NCBI GenBank assembly: GCA_947623455.1
Contig: OX392535.1
Coordinates: 33,504,688-33,568,687 of the forward strand
Reading direction: 5' to 3'
From: Mimachlamys varia
Lineage: Eukaryota > Mollusca > Bivalvia > Pectinida > Pectinidae
Length of the DNA: 64,000 nt
In this document: positions 41,319 to 51,409 of the stretch, piece after piece
How positions within the stretch are numbered: the first letter of the stretch is position 1
How the letters are laid out: each line of letters begins with the position of its first letter
Program-made: the position numbers and the translations under genes
Notes under the pieces: model-generated
What the model saw: only the letters and a program-made list of their open reading frames with translations
The model's database searches: none
What the model was told of the DNA's origin: nothing

Positions 41319-42480
41319 TGCTGTTAGCGGTCAGGTATAGATATAGGAATAATATGCGACCTGTCTAACGCACCCATCAACCACCATGATCCGTCCCCGC
41401 AACACTTGTCTTACAAACACCATGGCCAGCAAGGCTAACGGCTTCGCCAAATGGATGTTGTGTAGTCCACACTTATGAAGGAGCTGTTCGATAAAGCTGA
41501 ACAACACATTGTACTTGGACATTAACTTTTGAATAGCATGCAATATACAAACATTGCACCCAATGAACGTAACATACGTCAATAGAGTGTTGTCTTGTTG
41601 ATTGGTTTTAAAGGTCCTTCTTGTATAAAGATATGGATTTCTATTTCTCGTCCGACATTGACTGAGAACAGAACCGATATACCTTGACAGGTATTGTTAT
41701 CAGCGGAGAAAACAAAGCGACGGAGAAGATTGTTCTGCGGGTCGTCCGATGGATCTCGTTTAAATGAAGATTGAGAAAGGCTAGTATAGAAACTCGCCAC
41801 AATGACATTATACTGGTGCTGAAACTTCTTTCAATTTGTGTTTCATTAACTCTATTTGATGTTTCTGAAATCAATACATTTCCTAACAATTAATGAACAT
41901 ATGTTTAATCTGTAAATTTCAAGAAGTGCAATGATATTAAACGACGAGCGATTTTAATGGTATCAGACGTGTTAAAATCTCGATGGTCCCCCAAATACCC
42001 AAGCATGTATATTAAGGCATTCAACGGCCTGATAAAACAAGTAAAGTTAGGTATGGCTGTCGTTCTAGCAATGTCTGAAATCGGAAACTTCATGTGGTTC
42101 AAACAAAGAAGGGGATACGCAATGCCCGATAACATGAAACCTTTATCTCGCTTAAAAATCGCTTGAAATGTGGCAAGGTCGCCATTACACTTCAAATTGC
42201 AATCGTGTCTCCGCGTCAATGTTCGCAGTTGAGATACAGGATGTCATGGCAAACAAAACCATGTAATTCTGGAGAGAATTTTCCTTGACTTACTGGAATC
42301 ACAAGAAAAGTATGATACAATATACAACGAAACTCGGATGTCAACATATAAAGATAATAAAGGATCAACGGTTAACATAACTCGATAACAATATTGGTAG
42401 TATATTCCGTGACACCTTGCGTTGTTTAAAGCTTTGAGCAGTCCCAATATAAACATGCACAAGCATTAACACATTTTCTA
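41319..42480 (-). other. Cluster of minus-strand open frames, unassigned
   Basis: Frames at 42219-41905 (contains MLSGIAYPLLCLNHMKF and LNALIYMLGYLGDHRDF), at 41800-41579 (FYTSLSQSSFKRDPSDDPQ) and 41582-41331. The second has a TTTCAG acceptor-like site just upstream and TGTCAAG before GTATAT as a possible donor. No domain recognised; could be exons of an unrecognised minus-strand gene or chance. Confidence 0.2.
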
Positions 42481-43055
42481 TCATTCGCTTCAGTGCTCTC
42501 AATTACCTAAACAAAAAATAACAAATTTGTGAAAATATGTAAATGTGATTTAAAAAAGAGTTAATGGATACACGTGTACATTATTACAATTTTATTCAAA
42601 TTATGTAAAACAAAAACAAAAAAAAGGTCAGTCGTTATATCGCCGTTATAGTATAGCATCATACTTCTCATTCAAGCCAGTTTTACGGGAACATTTAGAT
42701 GGATGTACAACATCTTTTTTTTCCAATTAAAATATGCCTATATACTTAGTTTGTGCGTATCGAATCGATTACCTGGAATTTTTTTATAACATTTATCTTG
42801 CTAACAGTATTGCTGTATACTGTATGTCACGTTTTACCTAATTCGAATAGTGGCACGATTGGATTACAATACACACAGGATAGTCATTTTGAATTATTCA
42901 ACATTTAAAGGTTATGACGTTTATTGAATTATACAGCTCGTGACCAACCTTCCTGTCGAGATCTGGACATTTCTTTCGGTTAGTTTCATTTCCCAAGTCA
43001 CCTCCTAGGTTTCACTTTTATGTTCTTGCTTAGCGTTACTGACGAGTCCTAGAGC

Positions 43056-43391
43056 TTTGGTTTGGTTTATTTTGTTTTACGTCCTATTAACAGCCAGGGT
43101 CATTTAAGGACGTGCCAGGTTTTGGAGGTGGAGGAAAGCCGGAGTACCCGGTGATAAAACACCGACCTACGGTCAGCACCTGGCAACTGCCCCATGTGAG
43201 ATTCGAACTCGCAACCCAGAGTTGGAGGGCTAGTGGTAGAATGTCGGGACACCTTAACCACATGGCCACCACGGCCCAGAGGTAAAGGGCTAGTGGTAGA
43301 ATGTCGGGACACCTTAACCACTTGGCCATCACGACCCCGAGGTGGAGGGCTAGTGGTAGAATGTCACGACTCCTTAACCACTGTGGCCCTT
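43056..43391 (-). mobile_element. tRNA-derived SINE, family B, with triplicated head
   Basis: 336 bp between perfect 11-bp target duplications AGTCCTAGAGC (43045-43055 and 43392-43402). On minus: three tandem 60-bp tRNA-like half-heads, B-box GAGTTCGAATCTC, GGGCAGTTGCCAGGTGCTGA, the shared GGGTACTCCGGCTTTCCTCC centre, GGCACGTCCTTAAATGACCC and a tail of AAACC repeats. Frames of the type MMAKWLRCPDILPLALY are SINE artefacts. Confidence 0.88.
43217..43391 (-). repeat. Three tandem 60-bp tRNA-like segments at the SINE 5' end
   Basis: Exact 60-bp periodicity of GGGCTAGTGGTAGAATGTC (plus-strand reading), about 43217-43277, 43278-43337 and 43338-43391. On minus each contains an A-box-like stretch (GTGGCCAxGTGGTTAAGG), so the element carries three partial promoter copies and one B-box. 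Confidence 0.8.
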
Positions 43392-43819
43392 AGTCCTAGA
43401 GCGACAAAGTTGTATGTTGCAGTTTAATCCTTTATTTGGTTCACTTATCCTAAAGTATTAAGGTACTACAATTTATTATCGTGTCTATCTTTTAAACAAT
43501 GTTTTATATGTAAATACATTTTTTTGTAATATCAAGTTCACGAGCATACACATTGATTTCATGTTTTCACAAACTTACTTAAAAGCAAAGGTATCCTGTT
43601 AACATCGCGACTTGGAGAAAAGCATGATAATACAATTTCATCATTAGCATATTAGTATGCAAACATTTGAAATTCTGTTGAAATTACATCAAGAATAAGC
43701 GTTTTGCCCAGCTGATACATAACTGTACTTGTCAAACCAGTCACACGTTCTTATTTATATTGTGATTTAGTGAATTTACGAGATTTCACGAGAGCAGAAT
43801 CCTGCAAATAGCGAGTATG

Positions 43820-43965
43820 TGTTCTGTGACGCCATCTTGGTCTCATTACCTTGTCATTTTCAGGGGTCTGCATATTATCTCAGTAAATATTTCATTTTTC
43901 AAACTATATCCCATCTTGAGTTCGGTTTAAGGTTTTGTTGACGCTTCTATATTCTCTGATTTGAT
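43820..43965 (+). repeat. R1 copy with internal deletion
   Basis: GACGCCATCTTGGTCTCATT start joined to TTTTTCAAACTATATCCCAT, TTGAGTTCGGTTTAAGGTTT and TTTGTTGACGCTTCTATATT end. The CpG-rich core is missing. Confidence 0.65.
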
Positions 43966-44074
43966 TTCGACATGGGTCGGAGGAAAGGTTTACTAAATAA
44001 ACATGCTTTCATCTTTATTGATAAAAATGTATTATGTCACTTGGGTTTGCACAAGCAACATCGATTGACGTTAC

Positions 44075-44386
44075 AGCAAGTTTAACGCCAGTCCGCATGT
44101 TGTACGAGTTGCTACCGACTACTTAAACCAACAGAACATCAGTGTTCTTCCATGGCCGGCCATTTTGCAAGATTTGGTACCTGTCAAGCATGTGTTGGAC
44201 GAGATAGAACGTCGTTTACGTCAACTGCATAATCAGCCACTGACGTTAAATCAACTCGGCCAAGACTTGATCAGACTGCGGAACAATATTCCACAACACT
44301 TCTTCGGCACGTTAGTTTACTCCATGAGACGTCAAGCTTGCATTGACGCTAATGGTGGACACACCCGCCGGTGTTTACAACGTTAA
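44075..44386 (+). pseudogene. Tc1/mariner-like transposase, C-terminal fragment, inactive
   Basis: In frame from 44084: NASPHVVRVATDYLNQQNIS, then VLPWPA, LDEIERRLRQL, NIPQHFFGTLVYSMRRQACI and DANGGHTR, stop at 44384. This is the C-terminal part of a Tc1-type DDE transposase. Just upstream a small insertion disrupts the QQDN motif. The family motif SPDLNPIEH reads LQDLVPVKH here, so the third catalytic acid is a lysine. The N-terminal DNA-binding and first two catalytic segments are absent. TIRs were not found. Confidence 0.8.
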
Positions 44387-45149
44387 CTCGGTTTTGACCC
44401 CATATTGATTTGGACTCCGGTGAAATGAATTGCTATTTAAATCAATTTTAAATTCCATAGTGATTTTGTTGTAATGATATGAATAAAGCAACATGAAAAA
44501 TTTTAGCCCAATTTATTAAGATTTGTTAATTTTATAAACGTTTCCCCGATTCACATGAACATTTTCCACTAGTATATAAGAAGTGCTCGTTCTTTCTGTT
44601 GAAAAGAAAAAGAGAGAGAAAGTAAGCGGTACAGTACCTATTAAGTGGTTAGATGCCTTGTAAATCATTAATTTACCAATAATATTTGTTCGATTAAAAA
44701 TCTTATGCAATACCAATAGCTCTCTTTTCCATATTCATTCATTTTCCAATAGTCAACACATAACAGAATTGTACCTCGCGTTCTCGAACAATTGAAGGGC
44801 AATTTTCGGTCAATTTACTGACATTTCCATTTGAATAGCAGAACGGGCGAGTATTGGTTGTGGTATGATGCGTGTAATACATAAAAGGGTATGTCTTTCC
44901 GGACTTATTGAAAATTCATAAAAGCGTTACGGGTTGAGATCGATTTGAATGATCAATCCGCGCCACTACCGGATGGGAGTTGGATCAACCAACAGGTCCT
45001 AATGCGTTAATGCTGTAGTGCTATCGATGACTAGCCCCAAGAATGCTGGAAATTCCGGTGTATTTCAACGTATCTATAACATTATTTATACAATTGATTA
45101 TAGATAGATGTATATTTTTACCTGCAATATTTAAGACCTGTCTTTAGTT
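44387..45149. other. No recognisable gene
   Basis: AT-rich, with GAGA-rich tract near 44607-44620. A slightly GC-richer patch at 44935-45055 has no identifiable motif. Confidence 0.4.
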
Positions 45150-45289
45150 GAAACTTGTCAATAACTATATGTACATGTAATATTAAACTCGCAATAGATA
45201 CATGTACCACATGTCGACATATTTACCATAGATACTCCTTAAAACACTGTTTAACAGTAACTAAAGTTTCTGTTGTACCTAGATATATT

Positions 45290-47017
45290 ATGTCTATAGC
45301 TATAACTTGTCCACAACTAAAGTTAAATCGGCTGCACCTGTCTACAGCTATAACCTGTCCGTAACTATGGTTAAATCTGCCATAGATAAATGTATCACCT
45401 GTCTATAGCTATAACATGTGCGTAACTATGGTTAAATCTGCCACAGATAAATGTATCACCTGTCTATAGCTATAACATGTCCGAAACTATGGTTAAATCT
45501 GCCACAGATAAATGCATCGCCTGTCTTTAACTATAACATGTCCGAAACTATGGTTAAATCTGCCAAAGATAAATGTTTCACCTGTCTACAGCTATAACCT
45601 GTCCGTAACTATGGTTAAATCTTCCACAGATAAATGTATCACCTGTCTATAGCTATAACATGTGCGTAACTATGGTTAAATCTGCCACAGATAATTGTAT
45701 CACCTGTCTACAGCTATAACCTGTCCGTAACTATGGTTAAATCTGCCACAGATAAATGTATCACCTGTCTATAGCTATAACATGTGCGTAACTATGGTTA
45801 AATCTGCCACAGATAAATGTATCACCTGTCTTTAACTATAACATGTCCGAAACTATGGTTAAATCTGCCAAAGATAAATGTTTCACCTGTCTACAGCTAT
45901 AACCTGTCCGTAACTATGGTTAAATCTGCCACAGATAAATGTATCACCTGTCTATAGCTATAACCTGTCCGTAACCATGGTTAAATCTGCCACAGATAAA
46001 TGTATCACCTGTCTATAGCTATAACCTGTCCGTAACTATGGTTAAATCTGCCACAGATAAATGTATCACCTGTCTATAGCTATAACCTGTCCGTAACTAT
46101 GGTTAAATCTGCCACAGATAAATGTTTCACCTGTCTACAGCTATAACCTGTCCGTAACTATTGTTAAATCTTCCACAGATAAATGTATCACCTGTCTATA
46201 GCTATAACATGTGCGTAACTATGGTTAAATCTGCCACAGATAAATGTATCACCTGTCTATAGCTATAAAATGTCCGAAACTATGGTTAAATCTGCCACAG
46301 ATAAATGCATCGCCTGTCTTTAACTATAACATGTCCGAAACTATGGTTAAATCTGCCAAAGATAAATGTTTCACCTGTCTACAGCTATAACCTGTCCGTA
46401 ACTATGGTTAAATCTGCCACAGATAAATGTATCACCTGTCTATAGCTATAACATGTGCGTAACTATGGTTAAATCTGCCAAAGATAAATGTATCACCTGT
46501 CTAAAGCTATAACATGTGCGTAACTATGGTTAAATCTGCCACAGATAAATGTATCACCTGTCTTTAACTATAACATGTCCGAAACTATGGTTAAATCTGC
46601 CATAGATAAATGCATCGCCTGTCTTTAACTATAACATGTCCGAAACTATGGTTAAATCTGCCAAAGATAAATGTTTCACCTGTCTACAGCTATAACTTGT
46701 CCGTAACTATGGTTAAATCTGCCACAGATAAATGTATCACCTGTCTATAGCTATAACATGTGCGTAACTATGGTTAAATCTGCCACAGATAAATGTATCA
46801 CCTGTCTTTAACTATAACATGTCCGAAACTATGGTTAAATCTGCCAAAGATAAATGTATCACCTGTCTACAGCTATAACATGTCCGTAACTATGGTTTAA
46901 TCTACCACAGATAAATGTATCACCTGTCTATAGCTATAACCTGTCCGTAACTATGGTTAAATCTACCATAGATAAATGTATCACCTGTCTACAGCTATAA
47001 CATGTCCGTTACTATGG
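45290..47017. repeat. 61-bp minisatellite, 28 units, with higher-order pattern
   Basis: Unit GTCCGTAACTATGGTTAAAT, CTGCCACAGATAAATGTATC, ACCTGTCTATAGCTATAACCT. Three main variants occur: GTGCG (G), GTCCGAAAC (E) and GTCCGTAAC (T). A four-unit block G-E-E-T (244 bp) occurs three times (from about 45416, 46209 and 46516). Degenerate units extend left to about 45150. Resumes after a SINE at 47204-47275. Confidence 0.93.
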
Positions 47018-47196
47018 CTTTGGACGTGAACAGGTATGGGGTCACCTGCCCGACTACATAGGTTTTATCCGAGTACTCCGGTTTCCTCCTATAAGATCCC
47101 TCGCGCGCCAACAACATCCGGGCCAACAAGAGTGATTAATATAAGTTGGATAACCTGTTTCATAATTGTTGTAAAATAAATAAAGCTTATATGTTA
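47018..47196 (+). mobile_element. 5'-truncated SINE family A inserted in the 61-bp array
   Basis: Starts in the post-B-box segment (GGACGTGAACAGGTATGGGG) and runs through GAGTACTCCGGTTTCCTCCT, CGCGCGCCAACA, GAGTGATTAATATAAGTTGG and CATAATTGTTGTAAAATAAA. The tRNA head is missing. Flanked by ACTATGG (47011-47017 and 47197-47203), which is array sequence; the array resumes in phase. Confidence 0.82.
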
Positions 47197-47203
47197 ACTA
47201 TGG

Positions 47204-47275
47204 TTCAAATGCATCACTTGTTTATAACTATAACCTGTCCGTAACTATGGTTAAATCTGCCACAGATAATTATAA
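47204..47275. repeat. Right remainder of the 61-bp array
   Basis: One and a bit units (GCATCACTTGTTTATAACTA, TAACCTGTCCGTAACTATGG, TTAAATCTGCCACAGATAAT), then decaying similarity to about 47330. Confidence 0.75.
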
Positions 47276-47854
47276 CCAGTCTGTTACTGTTATTATATTA
47301 CGTGTTTAGCTATAATTGTGTATACCTGAAGTAAATCTACCCTATATAGATTGAAGCAGTACAATATTACAATTGTCCCAAGCGATGAAGCATATAAATT
47401 CCCGTTTGATCATTTCTACACAATGTTGGGCATTCACTTACGCCACTACAACAGGGTATAATTCGGATAATCGTCCCAAAGCTGATAATAAGGTATTGTG
47501 GGTAAATCGATGCATTATGGGTAAATCGATGCTGTTTCACCTGCTGCTACTGTTTTCCAGAATTGATCAGATTTGGACGCCTCTAGTAATCTCTGTAGAC
47601 AGACCAGAGATCGTGTATGACGGAAGAAGCCTTTGGGTATTGTTAAAGGACAAAGCAAATTGTATTTCTGTCTCAATTAAGTTATAAACCCGGACTATAA
47701 ACAACATTTTTTGATAATCAGTGTCAGACAAGCAGTCAATGACATCGTAATTAAAGCCCTTGAGCTTGAAATCATTGTTACATATTGAAACAGATCAGTG
47801 ATACATCACTTTGGCATTGGGGCCTTCTACCAAAGCGGTCATTGTGAGAGCTAG

Positions 47855-48120
47855 CATTGCCACTGCTCTACAGATTTCACTTCTCAATCAATTGTCACGA
47901 AACTTCACAAAAGTCTTGTCAAACATGACTTCTTGCACACGTTTACATTCTGACTTCTGCAGTCAAAAACTAGGTCACTGTTACTGTGAATAGAATTTAT
48001 GCGTCACTGCTCTACATATTTCATTGCTGAACCAATTGTCATAAACCTTGGTAAAAGTATTTACAAAGATCACTTCTTGTACACGGTTTCGTTTCGACTT
48101 TCTATTATTAAAAGCTAGGT
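47855..48120 (+). repeat. Two-copy diverged tandem repeat, about 145 bp
   Basis: 47855-47990 and 48001-48120 both read ACTGCTCTACA(G/T)ATTTCA, CCAATTGTCA or TCAATTGTCA, AAAAGTxTT, CACTTCTTG or GACTTCTTG, ACACG, CGACTTTC or TGACTTCT, and AAACTAGGT or AAGCTAGGT. Nothing gene-like nearby. Confidence 0.65.
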
Positions 48121-48323
48121 ACATGTATCTGGGGGTTGAAATATTTGACGACAGATGGGCTGGGCTGATGACTTCAACAGACTGTATTACATGTATGTAA
48201 GGTATTACCGGTCTTCAATTTAAGCGTGTTTTATCAAGTTTTAACGTAATAATGCAATAAGGAAATATTGTTTTTGATGATATATGAACTAGGAAAATAT
48301 GCATATACAGGAATTTTATTTAA

Positions 48324-48691
48324 AGGTCCAATATACGTAACTTTCGGAAATCAAGCCTAATAACCTATTACATTTATAGATTTAGTCAAGATTAACTGAT
48401 ATTAGCAATATTCAAGTTGAATTCTTCCGCGGTAACCGGTACAGCAGCAGTTGAAACTCGGTATTTGTAAACACGAGTCCATTTTGAACTGTCTTCTAAC
48501 CGCGGCTTGTTGTTGAAGTGGGCCCCACCTGAATTACTTTCAATCCTTTGGATTTTTCTGTCAAGAGTTTCGTGTTAGTTATCGCTCAGGTTTACTTCGT
48601 TTAAGGCTTATTTTTGCATGGTTATCAAATGGATTTTTTTCATAATTTTCAGAAACCCAACAAATTTCATGAAGTTACGTATATTGGGCCT
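48324..48691 (+). mobile_element. MITE with TTAA flanks, copy 2
   Basis: 368 bp, same family as 36253-36638. Ends AGGTCCAATATACGTAACTT and AAGTTACGTATATTGGGCCT, TTAA at 48320-48323 and 48692-48695. Small indels relative to copy 1. Confidence 0.87.
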
Positions 48692-48695
48692 TTAA

Positions 48696-49445
48696 CGATT
48701 TATGTGAAGCGTAAAAGCCTCTAAAATGAACATACCGCTAAATATTTAAGGATTTTTTTTTCAATATAGAATGTTCGCTGTTCATTGTATAATATTCCCT
48801 GTACTACTAATGAGATTTTACGCGTGAAGTAAACTGCTAGAATTAATTAATACACTTCATATGTTAGCCATGTATTGATAAATCACGATCAATTTGTGAG
48901 TACGTCACATATATACAGTATCCAGTACATAATGAGCGACCCAAGCAGAACCACAGGGGGAAAACAAACTCAATGAAAATGTCTATTATTTTAACAAAAA
49001 TGTCCATTTCAAAAAGTCGTAAGAATCGAGGTATTGATACCGGACATAAAGAGAGAATTTTTCCATGTATGTATCAATATCACGATTTATTACGACTTTT
49101 CTATTTTCTGGTTTTCATTGAGATTTAGCCCTTTGTGAATAGAACTAACTGAAATCGATGCGATACCGTTACTCGAAATGACCGCTCTATTTGCTCCGAT
49201 TGATTAAAATAGATGTCCCTAGTCATTCAGGCCTTTGAATAAGGTCAGTTTCAGTACAATTCATTATTAAAAACAGGTCTTTGAAGCCTAATCCGCGGCT
49301 GAGGTCCAGAGATCTAGAGCCGATGTCTATCTGCTTGGCCCCTCTGCCCCCGCCCCAACTTCCGGGGGTAGGGGTACACCCAGATTTTATACAAAAACAA
49401 AACTTTGTGTCCTTGGCCAAAGGATACTCCAGATCAAAACGGAAT
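48696..49445. other. No recognisable gene
   Basis: AT-rich, then a C-rich patch at 49335-49375. Short frames only. Confidence 0.4.
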
Positions 49446-49915
49446 GCAATCGCAATCCCTATATGGTAGTAGGAGGATGTTGAAAGTCACTTTATCACGT
49501 ACCATTCCGGGGTTATTGAACTTAACCGGTATCGCCTCTATAATGACAGTCTCTCCGTTACAATCTCAACCCCTATATGGTAATAAAGGGGATGTTGAAA
49601 GTCACTTTATCACGTACCATTCCGGGGTAATGGAACTTAACCGGTATCGCTTCTATAGGCCAAATTGAAGTCTCTCCGTTACAATCTCAACCCCTATTTG
49701 GTAGAGGAGGATGTTGAAAGTTAGGTTATCACGTACCATTCCGGGGTTATTGAACCTGACCGGTATCGCCTCTATAATGGCAGTCTCTCCGTTACAATCC
49801 CAATCCCTAAATGGTAGTAGGAGGATGTTGAAAGTTACTTTATCACGTACCATTCTGGGGTTATTGAGCTTAACCGGTATTGCCTCTATAATAGCAATCT
49901 CTCCGTTATATTTCT
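49446..49915. repeat. About 112-120-bp tandem repeat, four copies
   Basis: Each copy has GGATGTTGAAAGT, TATCACGTACCATTCCGGGG, TTAACCGGTATCGCCTCTAT, GTCTCTCCGTTACAATC and CCCTATATGG. Units differ by small indels, so frames do not persist. Copies begin near 49467, 49579, 49700 and 49815. Confidence 0.9.
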
Positions 49916-51030
49916 GAAGAATGCTTTATGTTTCTGACAATGATTCACACCTTTAATTCATCACCATACAGTATTTGATTGTGTTCTGGATATACTTTGG
50001 GGTATACTGAAAAGGTGAACTTTCCAATGTAAGATATTTAATCGTTTATCGCCGGTGAATAAAGTTCTTTTTAATCCTTACAATACCGGTGCTGTCACGG
50101 TCATGTGAACACAGAGAAAATAACGATTAAAAGTTTTTTTGATAAATATAATAATAACTCATTATTGTCGTTCATCTTTGTTACCCTTTATACTGAAATT
50201 GAATGAACGAGTTTAAACGACTTGGCCTTTTTATACATGAACTGTACAAGGTCACCTTATTGAAAGATATACAAGCGATAATGAATGCTAATAATTTATT
50301 GATTTAGGATTCAAGACATAAGTAATTATATGGATTTCACTAAAAGATCACGGTCGTTTACAATCTCATCATTTACAAGTCGACAAGTAGTGTTTAAACT
50401 TATAATTTTGTCACTTTTGATATCGGGACGGCCATACAATCGAATGAGAGATATATATTTCTTCGACCCAAAAAAACTTCACCGTGCCAATGACCGATAT
50501 TTATATCACTCATATCATAAGCATTAAAACGCCGATATAATCATATATCAATGAACTGCTAGTTCATTGGTGACCGACGCGTTTCAATAGAAGAACACAT
50601 GGAATTATCTCCCTTTCCTATCGACTGTATCCTGCTTTCCCTATAGTTTTGGCATCCCCCATATCGGTTAATGTAAGTTTTGTATCGAATTGAAATACTT
50701 TTCTGCCCTATATAGTGCGCTGCAAATTTTGTATTTGTATTTTTTTCTGCCTTGCTTTTTGAAAAATGAATAGAAGCATTAATTATTTAAACTACTTTGC
50801 ATTTGAAGTATGAATAAATGATTTTAAGGTTTGTTTAAGTATCTATTGAGGCTACAGGAAGCTGTTTCAATATTCAAAGTAATATTGATTTGCATAAACT
50901 AAATCTGAAAATGGACACCAGACCATTGTTACGCGCGCCTTTAGAATTATTATCAACATAAGACCGCAAAACAAACATTTTGTTTGATAAATCTCACGTG
51001 ATGATGGATTTTGTCCGTCTCATTGCTCAA
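49916..51030. other. No recognisable gene
   Basis: AT-rich spacer, short frames without support. Confidence 0.4.
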
Positions 51031-51034
51031 AACA

Positions 51035-51152
51035 CAGGGACGTGAGATTTTTTTTAGTTTTGGACATAAACTGATGATTTAAGAATAAATCAGAGTAAAA
51101 GTGGAGGGTGAAATCAATTATCGATAGAAATTCCCCCTCAATTGTCATATAT
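51035..51152 (+). repeat. Dispersed repeat R2, copy 2, interrupted by a SINE
   Basis: ACAGGGACGTGAGATTTTTT, TAGTTTTGGACATAAACTGA, GTGGAGGGTGAAATCAATTA, TCGATAGAAATTCCCCCTCA, as in 1008-1170. It is cut by the SINE at 51153. Confidence 0.6.
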
Positions 51153-51396
51153 GGGGTGGTCGGGTGGTGCAGTGGATAGCGCACTTGCCTTTTTCTAAGG
51201 CAGCTGGGGTTCAATTCCCCGAACGAACGTGAAAAGGTATTGGGGTCACTGCCTGACCACGTGGTTTTCTCTGGGTACTGCGGTTTCCTCCCACAATAAG
51301 ACCCCTTGCGCGCTAACATCAGGGCCAACATGAGTGATTAATATAAGTTGGATTACTTGTTTCATAATTTTTGTAAAAAAAATAAAGTTAAACTTT
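51153..51396 (+). mobile_element. tRNA-derived SINE, family A, full length, recent
   Basis: 244 bp between perfect 13-bp target duplications AATTGTCATATAT (51140-51152 and 51397-51409). tRNA-like head with GTGGTGCAGTGGATAGCGCA (A-box) and GGGGTTCAATTCCCC (B-box), then GAACGTGAAAAGGTATTGGG, CTGCGGTTTCCTCCCACAAT, GCGCTAACATCAGGGCCAAC, TAATATAAGTTGG and a TAAAGTTAAACTT tail. Intact duplications and head suggest recent insertion. Confidence 0.92.
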
Positions 51397-51409
51397 AATT
51401 GTCATATAT

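Larger units (their letters stand above)
43030..43430 (+). mobile_element. Decayed hammerhead element split by a SINE
   Basis: Left part GCGTTACTGACGAGTCCTAG and right part GACAAAGTTGTATGTTGCAG rejoin into one ribozyme region after removing 43056-43391 and one target duplicate. Before insertion it had stem I, CTGACGA and a stem II ending GCGAC; GAAA reads CAAAG, so it was already decayed. Confidence 0.75.

Noticed and set aside
43087..43427. Repeat proteins of MVKVSRHSTTSPLPLG type
   Set aside because: Products of the triplicated tRNA-like head and body of the SINE.
49223..49917. Short genes across the 115-bp repeats
   Set aside because: Frames break between units through indels and show no conserved domain.
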